A stretch of DNA of 64,000 nt, taken from NCBI GenBank assembly GCA_001839685.1, contig MLAK01000565.1:32625-96624 (forward strand). Reading direction: 5' to 3'. The stretch is from Tritrichomonas foetus (taxonomy: Eukaryota; Parabasalia; Tritrichomonadida; Tritrichomonadidae). The translations under genes and the position numbers were made by a program. The notes below the pieces were generated by a model. That model saw only the letters and a list, made by a program, of their open reading frames with translations, was not told where the DNA came from and did not search any database. Shown here in pieces: positions 17,911 through 28,066 of this stretch. Each line of letters begins with the position of its first letter. The first letter of the stretch is position 1.

Positions 17911-19252
17911 AACGAGCTTAGTTACATTGATATATTGATGTTATGAGTCCTTTCTATAAATCTTTGTGCTTATTAAAAAGAAAAAGTCTTTTCTTTTAAA
18001 CTCTTTTGATATTTTTGATTGAATTGCTTTTTAAGCTTGATTAATGTTGGAAAATTATCAATTTTTAATCTTTTATTGCCAATTTTGAATTAATAATGAC
18101 AATTTTTGTGAAATAATTGGTATGTCTTCACACAAATGATTGAAGCAAAAGGAATCTTGATTCCATTTTTAGTGACTATTAATCGAATCATCCTTAAATA
18201 TTTTTATCAAAAAATACTTAAGGAGTCTTTTGAGGAATAAGATGTTCATAAGAATAATATGTTCATAAAGAATAAGATGTTCATAAGAATAAGATGTTCA
18301 TAAGAATAAGATGTTCATAAAGAATAAGATGTTCATAAAGAATAAGATGTTCATAAAGAATAAGATGTTCATAAAGAATAAGATGCTCATAAAGAATAAG
18401 ATGTTCACTGGCTATGAACTCAACTGGAAGTTGGACGATGGACTTATACTGTTAATGAAAATTACAGTAAATATCATTTATATATGTTCATTTTTGCACA
18501 TACATGAAAATAATGCAATTGAGGCTTTCTGAAAGATCGGAAAAAAGCTCCACCAAATATGCATCGGAAAAGAAAATTTCCTGATGTTGTATTTATTATT
18601 AATTCCATTCCCATTGGTTCTCTCCTTTGAATTAAAACATAATGTCAAAAATTAATGATGAGTTTATTGATAATGAAATGATCTACTGAGATATGACGAC
18701 CGTTTAAGATGAACCTGATTGAAATATGAATTTACATATGAATATCATATCTCAAGATTTTTCATTCAATATTTTTTCAATATGAATTGAAAAAGATTAA
18801 TTCCATCTAATTCAACTGTTCGTTGTATTCAATTCATGAAATAATTATATCTTATGCTAATGCATATTTATCTTTTATTTTTATCAAATTATTTGTTTAA
18901 CATCTTTTGATTATTACTGGAAGAACAATAAATACTATTAACATAATAAACAAAGGAGATATTTTTGATCTTTATTTTTGTCAAAATTTTGAAACGCATT
19001 TATCTTGATTCCACTTTAATAAATAGGTAAAAATACCCAGTAATATTGTTAACAATCATATTAATAATATTATATTCCAAAATAATATACTAAAATATAA
19101 TACCCATTATGTAAAATTTGAAATCCGAATTGAGCAATATTTGTGTAATTTACCAATAATTCAATACTTATTTGGATTAATTTTCAGAATATTCATGAAA
19201 TTAAGGCCAATTTTTTTTAGTTACAATTCAGAAAAAACATACAATTCTAGTT
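17911..19252. other. Long intergenic region containing a minisatellite
   Basis: About 1.3 kb without a credible gene. It contains the 17/18-bp array at 18235-18407 and a long AT-rich stretch (18540-19240) with short direct repeats of AATAATAT type. One 73-codon frame crosses the array only because an 18-bp unit keeps frame. Confidence 0.6.
18235..18407. repeat. Minisatellite, 17/18-bp unit, about 10 copies
   Basis: The unit GAATAAGATGTTCATAAA (18 bp) alternates with a 17-bp form lacking one A. The 5' copies mix both lengths, while the 3' copies are uniform 18-mers, which makes an open frame of MFIKNK repeats. Length variation argues against coding function. Confidence 0.9.
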
Positions 19253-19257
19253 TCATT
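19253..19257 (+). promoter_or_regulatory. Initiator-like element TCATT, 8 bases before the ATG
   Basis: TCATT is an exact match to the trichomonad initiator consensus, with the predicted start A at 19255 and the ATG at 19263. It predicts a leader of only eight bases, typical for trichomonad genes, and makes the ATG choice firm. Confidence 0.55.
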
Positions 19258-19262
19258 TTTGC

Positions 19263-21998
19263 ATGAAGAAAATTGGGCCTCTGCTCGATAATCTTCCTGT
19301 TTTAATGGATCCCTCATATGGAGACATTCCGGGATACACAAGCGTTCTCTCTTCCTACTCGAATTACGAAAAACAGTCAATTGTTGATAGTATTCTGAAG
19401 TGCTTCCTTCCGTCGAATCCTCAGTATAAATCGCTGTCAAAAAATGCTTTCGATTATGCAAATTTAGTTGTTCCATACGCGCTTCGATATGATGATGAAA
19501 AAGATGGAAATAATTCATTTTTCTTGAAAGCGTTCAATTTATACTTCCATTGGATTGAAGGCCTCCCCTTCGAAACGGACGACCATACGCGGCAGGCCTA
19601 CATTCAAAAATTTTTGATACATTTAAGTCAGATTTTCTTAAATCCATCTTTCAAGCCTCATATCAACAAATTTTGCGAAAATATAAAACAGTTATTTTTA
19701 TCAGGAGCGATTCACATTGGCGAAGAAACAAAAACTGTCTTAATTAAAGTATTAATATGCGGATGCATTGATATCCAGAAATCGCAGGAGTTTAAAATAC
19801 TTGCGGCTCTTCTGGTCGACACAGTTCTGTTATATGTGTCCAACGCCGATGATGGATGGTTTAATCCATTCCTGCCAAGAATTCAACCATTGTTCCAATT
19901 ATCAACATTTTTGGCAATTGTCACGAAAAAGTTTGCTCAGTCATATTCTTCATTTATAAAGAGTCCCAATCCTCTTGCTGAAAAAATTCTCAATTTCTTG
20001 AGGTTTCTAATATCAACTTATTTCCCACCAAAAGAGAAGCATGAAGCATTGGACAAAGCTATTGGTTGTTGTATTCAAATTGAACTCGACAACTCTAAAA
20101 TGGTAACTGAAGTTAAAAAATTGTTTAAAGTTAAATGGCAAACAGAAACCATTAAATCATTATTTTTTTCATGGTTTTCAATTGATTATGAATGTGCACC
20201 AAGTAAATTAAGAAGACCGCCGATTTTTGATCTTTTAAAACATGGTGAACCTGAAACTAATCCAGATCTTCAAAAAATTGCCGAAAATATAATAATCAGA
20301 ATGTTTTCACAACCAGAAAAATCTAACATTTTTTGGTTTATTCCAGTTTTTTCAAAATCGTTCTTTAGAAATCATCCTATGTTTTTAATAGATAATAATC
20401 ATTATGAAATTATTTTCCAATATATAGAAAAATTGAAAGGGTCTCAACTGATTTCAAATATCAAAATTGTAAACTCAACCATAAAAATCTTGAATTTGCT
20501 TCTACAATTAAGTATTTCGTTAAATCGCCCTGATTTAATTGATCGAGTTTCAAACTGCTTAAATACTTTAAATGTCAAAAAATTCCCAAACATTGCACTT
20601 TATATCTCATATTGTCATTTTAGTGCTCGAAAAATCGATTTATTATGGAATTTAATTCATTCAAGTATAAATGATCCTGTTTTTGCTCAAAATTCATATT
20701 TATTCTATTTATTTGCTGCATTTTATACTCTTTTTTCGGAGAATATATTCAAGTATTATTCAATCACACAAGAATTTTGGACTAATATTATTCAATCTAT
20801 TCAAAGAAGTGAAGGAAATGCAAAAGATTTGTATTATTTAGCGCTTTTTACATTCGCTAGGAATACTGATATCTTTAAACAGTTTCCTGAAAGTGGATCA
20901 ATCTTTTCAAATTTACCAAATGATAAAATGCCCTCAAATTCTTACGCGTATTACCTAAAAACAGCTATCATAGCAGGCCCGAATAATGAATTGTTGCCAA
21001 AGCAGCCTTATGACTACAAAGATGAAAAGTTCTTCGTAACTGCAAGATATATCATATCTATAGTAAATAACAATACAGTTAGAATTAGATCACCACTTGG
21101 AATTTGTTCATTTGATATCAAAAAGGAATCAGGGCATGTTGTAAAGCCTATTCCTTATGTACCTCAAAAGAAAGAACCTGGGCCGAAAATTAATTTTGTA
21201 CCTGAAAACGCTCAAGGTAAAGAAATTTCACAATTACTTAGTCAAATTCCAGATAATCTTGATTTTACACCATATCAACCTATCCCGAAGAAAGATCCAT
21301 GCTTTGATTCTTTCTGTTTCTTGAGTGACTTGGGACTTTTTTCAACAAAAGAAGCAGAAACTGCAAAACTGGTATCCTCTTCATATTTGAAACATATTAT
21401 TGATATTGATACAATTAGTGCCAAAGCTTACTTCGAAGTAAGTGTAATGCAAGCCATTGGTGATAATGAAACTTTGGTTTCTTCTAAAACATCAGCATTG
21501 ATCAAACTATTAACTGATATTTGTCCTGGTTTCCAAAATGGTCGAATATCTAATGCATTATGTGATATTCAATATATCATTCCATGTTTGATGAAACCTG
21601 GATCATCAAGGAAAACGCAAATTTTACTTCTTTTGAACGAAACTGATTTCATCATTCGAAAATATAACCAAGAAATTGCTGAGTATGATTATGTAATTAT
21701 TGTGAAGCCTATGGAAAATGACTTATATTATGTGAAAATATTTTCTCACCAAATTGTTTTTGCACCATTTGGATCATTCCATATTATTCATAGAACACAA
21801 ATTTGTGAATTAATCACTTTCTTGATTATGCTATATAATGCAACACCACCAGAATCCAGAAAAGTCATACGCGGTCCAATGAAATTCATAGAAAGAATGT
21901 CATTAAGAACAAATCGAATATTCAGTTTATTTAATCAACCAAAAATTAGCCCACAAGAAGTAGTTCATGTGTTTTCTGGGTTTAGTAACAACTCGTGA
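19263..21998 (+). CDS. RalGAP/tuberin-like protein with degenerate Rap-GAP domain, 911 aa
   Basis: The first 600 residues are alpha-helical and HEAT-like. Near residue 610 a strand segment, ARYIISIVNNNTVRIRSPLG, resembles the region before the GAP domain in RalGAP and tuberin. At about 785-870 the order ILLLLNETDF, DYVIIVKP, LYYVKIFSHQ, FAPFG, then an ICELITFLIMLYNA helix, follows the Rap-GAP pattern (VVWNENER, VLIVIYP, GLYRVKI, FGPL, LVRQTAINA). The catalytic HIGND asparagine-thumb segment is replaced by LMKPGSSRKTQ, so this copy probably has no GAP activity of its own. RalGAP-beta is a comparable non-catalytic partner that heterodimerises with an active alpha subunit to inactivate Ral/Rheb-like GTPases. 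The match is by pattern only, so I hold it at medium confidence. The start is supported by an initiator eight bases upstream. Confidence 0.55.
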   Translation: MKKIGPLLDNLPVLMDPSYGDIPGYTSVLSSYSNYEKQSIVDSILKCFLPSNPQYKSLSKNAFDYANLVVPYALRYDDEKDGNNSFFLKAFNLYFHWIEGLPFETDDHTRQAYIQKFLIHLSQIFLNPSFKPHINKFCENIKQLFLSGAIHIGEETKTVLIKVLICGCIDIQKSQEFKILAALLVDTVLLYVSNADDGWFNPFLPRIQPLFQLSTFLAIVTKKFAQSYSSFIKSPNPLAEKILNFLRFLISTYFPPKEKHEALDKAIGCCIQIELDNSKMVTEVKKLFKVKWQTETIKSLFFSWFSIDYECAPSKLRRPPIFDLLKHGEPETNPDLQKIAENIIIRMFSQPEKSNIFWFIPVFSKSFFRNHPMFLIDNNHYEIIFQYIEKLKGSQLISNIKIVNSTIKILNLLLQLSISLNRPDLIDRVSNCLNTLNVKKFPNIALYISYCHFSARKIDLLWNLIHSSINDPVFAQNSYLFYLFAAFYTLFSENIFKYYSITQEFWTNIIQSIQRSEGNAKDLYYLALFTFARNTDIFKQFPESGSIFSNLPNDKMPSNSYAYYLKTAIIAGPNNELLPKQPYDYKDEKFFVTARYIISIVNNNTVRIRSPLGICSFDIKKESGHVVKPIPYVPQKKEPGPKINFVPENAQGKEISQLLSQIPDNLDFTPYQPIPKKDPCFDSFCFLSDLGLFSTKEAETAKLVSSSYLKHIIDIDTISAKAYFEVSVMQAIGDNETLVSSKTSALIKLLTDICPGFQNGRISNALCDIQYIIPCLMKPGSSRKTQILLLLNETDFIIRKYNQEIAEYDYVIIVKPMENDLYYVKIFSHQIVFAPFGSFHIIHRTQICELITFLIMLYNATPPESRKVIRGPMKFIERMSLRTNRIFSLFNQPKISPQEVVHVFSGFSNNS

Positions 21999-22429
21999 AT
22001 TTATATTTAAAGCAGAATTCGGTAACATCCATCTTTTTTATTTTTCTTTCTTCTTCTTAATTATTTTAATTCTTTGCTTTCTCAACGTCTTGTAGAAATA
22101 ACATCTACACTAAAAGTATTATTAGTTAATAATTCCACTGATCGCAACAAATATAAATTTCATTTCAAAATAATTGGAGTGCCATTGCATTGCCTTTGAG
22201 ATTTTTCTTGGTGGAAGGTGATTCTCATTTTGATAAAAGACGAACAAAGAAATATGGTTGATTGGGACTTATTTACAACAGAAAAGGAAAGAAATCAAAA
22301 ATATAAATATAAAGAAAATAATATAGGGATTCCAATATAAGAGATTTTATTATTTTATCAAATACAAAAATAAGCTTTAAAAAAAAAATATTCACAGTCA
22401 TTTTTCATTTTCTCCAACAACTAATTAAA
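21999..22429. other. Convergent intergenic region, nothing distinctive
   Basis: AT-rich DNA between two convergent genes, with a pyrimidine tract near 22040-22060. I see no ORF, repeat array or RNA gene. Confidence 0.5.
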
Positions 22430-23362
22430 TTAGTGTTTGAAATTCAGTTTCAGAGGTCCATTTCCAGGTGCTTTTTTCACTGGAGGAGTGGAAGTTTTGG
22501 TGAGTCCGACGAGAGGTGTTTGTGACGTGTTCATCTTTGTTTCGCGCAATGGAACAGGCACCTTTGTTGATGTGAACCAAGGATGTCTCAAAAGATCAGA
22601 TGCCGATGGCCTATTTGCTGGAGTCTCATCCAATGCCATTTTTATTAGTTGATTGCATTCTGCAGAAACGTCCAAAATTGGTGGTGGCCCTTTTTTCATT
22701 TCATTCATAAGCATGATCTGAGAAGTTCCTCTCCACGGAATTTTTCCAGTTAGCATTGTATATAACAAAACGCCGCTTGACCAAATATCTGCTGCTACCC
22801 CGTTATAATTATGGCCAGCGAAACATTCGGGTGCAGCAAACATGATAGTTCCGCATTGTGTTGACATTAAATTTTCTGATCCCATTATTCCAGATAGACC
22901 AAAATCCGACAACTTAATGTTCGGAAACTTTGTAACAAGAATGTTGGAGGGCTTCAAATCGCGATGGGCGATGTCTTTGGAATGACAAAATGTGAGAGCA
23001 TTTAAAATCTGCTGGAAAACATTTCGAGCTGTCACTTCATCGAGTTTCTTCTGTTTAGTAATTTCTATGTCGAGGCCGCCGCCTTCACAAAGTTCCATTA
23101 ATACGCAAAAATGTGTTTCGGTTTCTACAACTGAGTGTAATTTGATAATGTTTGGGTGTGAAAGCGTTTTTAATGCATTTATTTCTTGTTTGAGCATTTT
23201 TGTGGCCTTAGCCGGATCAGCGATTGAAGATCTTTCGAATGATTTACATGCAAGTCGAGTTCCATTTTTTTGACTGACGACAATATAAACATCTGCGAAA
23301 GCACCTCGTCCGATAAATTTACCTGTTGTGTATCCAGTGATATGAGGGCGTGAATGAGACAT
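22430..23362 (-). CDS. Ser/Thr protein kinase, CAMK/ULK-like, 310 aa
   Basis: This is a complete kinase domain (residues about 11-265) with an ATG start. Visible motifs are the glycine loop IGRGAFADV, Lys40 in LACKSF, Glu60 of the C-helix, HRDLKPSN with Asp135 and Asn140, DFG at 153-155, AAPE ending at Glu179, DIWSSGVLLYTML, and the final Arg in RPSASDLLRHPWF. All catalytic residues are kept, so an active enzyme is expected. The overall style, a short kinase with HPWF at the end, fits the CAMK group or ULK/Aurora-like kinases. The tail of about 45 residues is basic and rich in Pro and Thr, with no recognised domain. Substrates are unknown. Confidence 0.92.
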   Translation of the reverse strand: MSHSRPHITGYTTGKFIGRGAFADVYIVVSQKNGTRLACKSFERSSIADPAKATKMLKQEINALKTLSHPNIIKLHSVVETETHFCVLMELCEGGGLDIEITKQKKLDEVTARNVFQQILNALTFCHSKDIAHRDLKPSNILVTKFPNIKLSDFGLSGIMGSENLMSTQCGTIMFAAPECFAGHNYNGVAADIWSSGVLLYTMLTGKIPWRGTSQIMLMNEMKKGPPPILDVSAECNQLIKMALDETPANRPSASDLLRHPWFTSTKVPVPLRETKMNTSQTPLVGLTKTSTPPVKKAPGNGPLKLNFKH

Positions 23363-23981
23363 TTTAAATTGATATAAAACTTCTAGATAATATTTGTTGA
23401 ATTAAAAAGGTGAATTCCAATACTGGTTATTATGTGAAAATTCAAGTCTTATGTGGCCGGAATTCAAGTCTAAAATAAAATCATTCCCATATTTGAACAA
23501 GTCGGCCATCATCATTATTCAAAAGTAGTCAAAATATTTCTATGTTTTGAATGCCTTTGATGAGAATATCAGTAATTGACTAGTTTATTAAATAATATCA
23601 CCAGAATTGTCTGTCACCAACATTTGGTGAATGGATTGCTGATTGAATAAGTGTTTGCGTGTTTTCTGTTGGATCTTTCATCTAAAATGTAATAAGCAAT
23701 TGTTTACCAAATTATTTAAATAGTTTATGTAATATCTCCAATTGGGGAAATATTTTTTGGGATATTTGGTTTATTATATAATATATTCTATTCTTAGTTA
23801 GAATTTCTAACATAATTATGTTATGTAGTCATGAGTCATGACGAGTTTGATTCCAATGAAATACTCTTGAGAGAGAGTTCATCATAAATTGTTTAATTAA
23901 TATTTTCATAATGAAGCTATTACAATGTGGTCATTAACAAGAGGACAGTTGCCTTTTTCCATCATCAATTTCCTGGTTTGA
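23363..23981. other. Divergent intergenic region, no gene seen
   Basis: Between the divergent kinase and the next gene there are about 620 bases of AT-rich DNA. Just before 23982 the sequence CATCATCAATTTCC has a near match to the initiator. No ORF or repeat array is supported. Confidence 0.5.
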
Positions 23982-25694
23982 ATGTTCGCTGATGGCAGAA
24001 ATGTCTTCTTTGAAAAATTCAATAGAAATAGATTTGGCATATTTCATTTCAAAAACTGTGGCAAAATGGAGTATGATGATTATAATCATCATACTCTCGA
24101 TTTTTATGATGAGTTAGAAAATGTTATCACTGAAAAACAACAACACTTTAACTTGAATGATGAATACCACAAAAAAATGAAAAAAGAGAATCAATTGATC
24201 AAACCAAATATCATTTTTGAAAATGGCAAACCCACTTTTTCTCAGAAAGATCCATTTCGTTTTTTTAGGAAAGAAGGACCACACGTATATATTAAAGAAA
24301 ATGATGATTATTTTGAATATTTACCAAAAAAGCCATCTTTTACAAATAAAAATGACGAAGTGTCAATCAATAAAAAAAAAATTATATATTTTGAATATGA
24401 TGAAATTTCAAACGATCCTATTATGAAAATCAACTCTCAGTTTTTAGATAAGTTCCAAAAGATCAAATATGCAATTTTTGGTAAAGATTGTCGATCATTT
24501 CGATCTTCAGAGACAGAACCTTTTTTATGCTATGATAAAAAAACAAAAAGCATAACTTTTTATCAACCAACGTTTTTATATGATAGGAAAAAGTCTAAAA
24601 ATGGTATCGATTCGAATTATGTTGATAAAGCGCGTGATCAAGCATATTGTTTATTAAAATTTTTAGGAATACCAATTGTTATTCATGCATTAGGTGCCAA
24701 AATTGAATATAATTATTTTATTAATGTTGCAACATCACCTTTTCTGAGATATCCATCAGTACTTTCGAAACTAAAAGATGAAACTGACGAAAACAAGACA
24801 AATGAAAACAATTACACACTCATTTACACTTCTTTGAAAAAAATTCCAGAAATTAAAAAAAATATGAGTAAATCCTTCGAAGACTTTTCTGTTAGATTTA
24901 TTTTATTAACAGAATTATCTGAAATGGACGAAAAAACAATAAAATTCAGTGCTTTACCAAAAACAATCATTTCAACAACATATAAACAGTTTCCTGATTT
25001 TGACTGTGTGAAAACTTCTTTTATTCCACTTTGGAAACATTATTCCAACATTTATTATAAAATGCATCAAATTTTAACAACAAATAGTGCTGTTTATATT
25101 TTGTCTTTTTTGGATCTTGGTTTAGCGGATCCAATTATGGCGCTTGCAGCGGAAACAACGAAAACTTTATTTTTCAATGAGTTGCCTGGCTCTGTTCAAA
25201 TTTACACAGAAAATAAAAGGAATAATTATATTTTAACTTTTTATTCACGGAATCCAGATTCTGTGATGGCGAATGCAAATGCAATTGTTGGTGCGTTTCG
25301 AACATCAAATGTTGTGGTTATTCCTATTTCTTCTCCAGTAACACCTTTTATTAATGCATTAAGGTGTGCTTTTCTCAACTGGAGCCAGTTTTGTCTTGTG
25401 AAAAATGTAAAATTAAATTTAAATGTTATTTTATTTATCAATGAACATGAAAGAAAATTTGAAATCGAAAATTCAATCAGGACTTGTGAATTGTTTAAAC
25501 ATCAAATTAGTTTCTTTTCAACAGTGAAATTTTATTTTGCCTTTAATGATCATGAATTACAATCACTAATTGAAGAGCTCAAACAATCAACGCAGCAAAT
25601 AGAACACCTCAACGTATCAACAGTTAGGCATGGAATTGCTGCTTTTTCCACAGTAAATGATTTTGCTGAATTTTTAGAGCTGTCCGATGATTGA
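23982..25694 (+). CDS. Unrecognised protein, 570 aa
   Basis: The first ATG is at 23982; a second, at 24066, begins MEYDDYNHH and may be the real start. Residues 29-170 are very rich in Lys, Asp, Asn and Tyr and look disordered. From about residue 190 the sequence looks folded, with alternating hydrophobic strands (YCLLKFLGIPIVIHALGAKI, DFSVRFILLTELSEM, NVVVIPISSPVTPFINALRC, LNVILFINEHERKF) that suggest an alpha/beta fold. The segment IPIVIHALGAKIEYNYF is the most family-like, but I cannot place it. There are no signal or membrane segments. A 28-bp perfect palindrome lies directly after the second ATG. Confidence 0.65.
   Translation: MFADGRNVFFEKFNRNRFGIFHFKNCGKMEYDDYNHHTLDFYDELENVITEKQQHFNLNDEYHKKMKKENQLIKPNIIFENGKPTFSQKDPFRFFRKEGPHVYIKENDDYFEYLPKKPSFTNKNDEVSINKKKIIYFEYDEISNDPIMKINSQFLDKFQKIKYAIFGKDCRSFRSSETEPFLCYDKKTKSITFYQPTFLYDRKKSKNGIDSNYVDKARDQAYCLLKFLGIPIVIHALGAKIEYNYFINVATSPFLRYPSVLSKLKDETDENKTNENNYTLIYTSLKKIPEIKKNMSKSFEDFSVRFILLTELSEMDEKTIKFSALPKTIISTTYKQFPDFDCVKTSFIPLWKHYSNIYYKMHQILTTNSAVYILSFLDLGLADPIMALAAETTKTLFFNELPGSVQIYTENKRNNYILTFYSRNPDSVMANANAIVGAFRTSNVVVIPISSPVTPFINALRCAFLNWSQFCLVKNVKLNLNVILFINEHERKFEIENSIRTCELFKHQISFFSTVKFYFAFNDHELQSLIEELKQSTQQIEHLNVSTVRHGIAAFSTVNDFAEFLELSDD
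24069..24096. repeat. Perfect 28-bp palindrome inside the 5' coding region
   Basis: The 14-base arms, GAGTATGATGATTA and TAATCATCATACTC, are exact reverse complements with no spacer. The palindrome starts on the base after an ATG at 24066-24068. In mRNA it could fold into a strong hairpin at the second start codon. It encodes EYDDYNHHT. Confidence 0.9.
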
Positions 25695-26448
25695 ATATTA
25701 TTTTCCTGTAATTAAATTTTAATTTTATATGTTATAGTAAATATAATTTTTACCAATGTTTATATATATGTTTTGTTTTCTAATACATCATCCAATGGCC
25801 AAATGAGTTGAAGGGGCCCCAATGTCATATCACATTTTATGTGTCAGAAAATGAAACTCATAGGCTAAAAATTGTGTCACTTTTTTTATTACAAAATACA
25901 AATCTAATATTTGATTACATTGGTAAAAATTAAATGGTTTATATCTGGCACTAATGAGAAGAACAACAAGAGAAAATAGCTTTATTTAGTTTCGAATTAG
26001 GTTAAAATGAGCTCAAAAAATCGTCAATAGAATTATGGTATTTAGGTATTATAGATGTGGATTATCAACTACTTTAGTATGGATATGATGAGGTTATCTT
26101 AGGAGCAGCAGTTGCTCTTACTAATTTTGGATCTTTTCATTGAAATATATCTGCTGTAGTTTAGAAAAAGTTATATATTCTGTATGTATATTCAGAATAA
26201 TCCTTTTCCAACGGAATATTTCTGATACTTTTTTTTTATTTTCACTCAATTTGCTTTCTAACGTGGATTGATTCTCAATTTGAGTAAAACCAATTGAAGG
26301 TGATTTCAAATAATAATTCAATTAATAATGAGGTGTGAAGTATTTCTAATGCTACTTGGCCGAACATCATATATTTTTGAATGCCTATCAATTTCACACT
26401 TCGTCTCATTCTATATCTTCTTTCTAAAGAGCAACAATTCAACACGAA
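25695..26448. other. Intergenic region, no gene seen
   Basis: About 750 bases of AT-rich sequence separate two genes on the same strand. Short frames on both strands look like chance. TCACT and TCATT initiator-like words occur at 26390-26410, 40-60 bases before the transporter ATG at 26449. Confidence 0.5.
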
Positions 26449-27756
26449 ATGAAGATTCCCAAATTAAAGATCCCGATTATTATTGGACTTATCCTCATGA
26501 TGGGTGGCACCTGCACAGGTCTTACTCTTGCATATGCCTCACCATCGGCCGCTTACATCATCGAGAAATTCAAACTCACGTCAATGCAAAACACATGGTT
26601 TAATGTTTCTGCCTTCATTTGCGCGATCGTCGGTGCTGTTTCGATCAATGCATTTATTCCGAAATTCGGGAAGCCTGTTTGCACGTTTGTTGGGACTATT
26701 TTCTATGCTTTATCGTTCTGCATTATCGGTGTTGCTGAGAAATTCTGGCTTTTAATGTTGTTCAGATGCATTAATGGCTTCACTTGTGGATTTTACTCGA
26801 CATTGATTCCATGCCAACTTGCAGAGAATTCACCACCAGGAAAGATTAATCTTTATGGATATTTGTTCCAAATTGGGCTGGCAATTGGATATTTACTTCC
26901 ATCTTTATTTGGTTTCTTTTCAGATTATAGACAAATTGCATTTCTTTGTATGATTCCACCACTTATTTTGGTATGTGGCTCTCTCTTCATTCCTAGAATT
27001 GAATCTGAAAATGTTTCTAAAGTCAGTCCTTTTGTTGTTTTCAAATATCCCAAACAATTAGTGATATCATTCCTTTTAATGTTCTTCTTACAATTCTCTG
27101 GAATTAATGCATTAATGTCAAATTTAGAACCCATTATTATTAATTCCAAAATTGGCGCCAGTCCATCTTTGATTGCTACTATTGCAAATTTATCACAAAT
27201 ATTATTAACGATTGTTTCTGCATTCATTGTTGATAAACTTGGAAACAAATTCTGCTGGATTAGTTCAGCGGCTGCCCAATTGTTAGCTTTTATTCTTTTA
27301 TGCCTTCAGCAAAAGTTGAATTTGCATGGTGCTGTTTTTATGGTTGGACTTTTCATTGAACAAATGGGGTATGGTTTTGGAACAGGACCTATTCCATTTT
27401 CACTTGCTGCACAACTTTTCCCACCTGATGTTTCTGCTGTTGCAGTTGGACTTGCCACTGGAATCTCTTGGGTTTTGTCATCCACTATTGTATTCTTGTG
27501 GCCTGTTATGGAAAGTGGTATGGGACTTGGTTATTCATTTTTATTCTTTGCTGGAGTATCACTTCTTTCCGTCATATTTGGAATTTTCGTAGTTCAAGGA
27601 AAACAAAAGAATGAAGAGAAAGAAGAAAAAGAACAAAGTGATATTGACATTGATTCATACTACAATAGTACCTCTTCTCAAGAAAGCTCAGAATCAACTT
27701 CCACTTCTTCTTCAACATCGTCTAAAAAGGATTCTTCACAAAATATTGAAGTATAA
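26449..27756 (+). CDS. Sugar-type major facilitator transporter, 435 aa
   Basis: The protein has about 12 hydrophobic segments in two six-helix halves and starts with ATG. Family features include GGTCTGLTLAYASPS in helix 1 (compare GY..G..S), the LFRCINGFTCGFYSTLIPCQ region ending in AENSPPGK (compare the sugar-porter G-x-x-x-G ... P.Y..E..P signature), and LQFSGINALMSNLEPII near helix 7, which matches the QQ.SGIN...YY segment where hexose is bound. One Gln of the usual QQ pair is kept. The C-terminal tail (about residues 385-435) is cytosolic, rich in Glu and Ser, and likely phosphorylated. Uptake of a hexose across the plasma membrane is the likely role; the substrate is inferred. Confidence 0.88.
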   Translation: MKIPKLKIPIIIGLILMMGGTCTGLTLAYASPSAAYIIEKFKLTSMQNTWFNVSAFICAIVGAVSINAFIPKFGKPVCTFVGTIFYALSFCIIGVAEKFWLLMLFRCINGFTCGFYSTLIPCQLAENSPPGKINLYGYLFQIGLAIGYLLPSLFGFFSDYRQIAFLCMIPPLILVCGSLFIPRIESENVSKVSPFVVFKYPKQLVISFLLMFFLQFSGINALMSNLEPIIINSKIGASPSLIATIANLSQILLTIVSAFIVDKLGNKFCWISSAAAQLLAFILLCLQQKLNLHGAVFMVGLFIEQMGYGFGTGPIPFSLAAQLFPPDVSAVAVGLATGISWVLSSTIVFLWPVMESGMGLGYSFLFFAGVSLLSVIFGIFVVQGKQKNEEKEEKEQSDIDIDSYYNSTSSQESSESTSTSSSTSSKKDSSQNIEV

Positions 27757-27930
27757 ATTTGTTTTTAATACTCGAACATTGTTAAAGATTGTTGTTTAAA
27801 TTCTTTAATTGTATACAACAATTTGCATTAAAAATATATACCTGTTGTCATTTCTCTTTCTTCCTTTTTAGTTTTCTTCTTTTTATTTCTTTGGTTTTCT
27901 TGGAAAGGAGAACTTTCAACATAAGTCAAT

Positions 27931-28043
27931 CTTAAAATAAAGAAATAACTCTTAAAATAAAGAAATAACTCTTAAAATATAGAAATAACTCTTAAAATAA
28001 AAATATAATTCTTAAAATAAAGAAATAACTCTTAAAAGAAAGA
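27931..28043. repeat. Minisatellite, 20-bp unit, about 5.5 copies
   Basis: The unit CTTAAAATAAAGAAATAACT is repeated with a few changes in the third and fourth copies. The array fills the gap between the convergent transporter and PROPPIN-like genes and ends about 24 bases before the latter's stop codon. Confidence 0.88.
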
Positions 28044-28066
28044 CAATTTTCGATCTCTTAATTTAT

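Noticed and set aside
18311..18532. ORF with repeated MFIKNK hexapeptide
   Set aside because: It exists only because the 18-bp minisatellite unit keeps frame; nearby 17-bp units break it, and no initiator or conserved sequence is present.
26328..26603. 91-codon ORF overlapping the start of the sugar transporter
   Set aside because: Its second half is the transporter in a shifted frame; the transporter frame has the family motifs.
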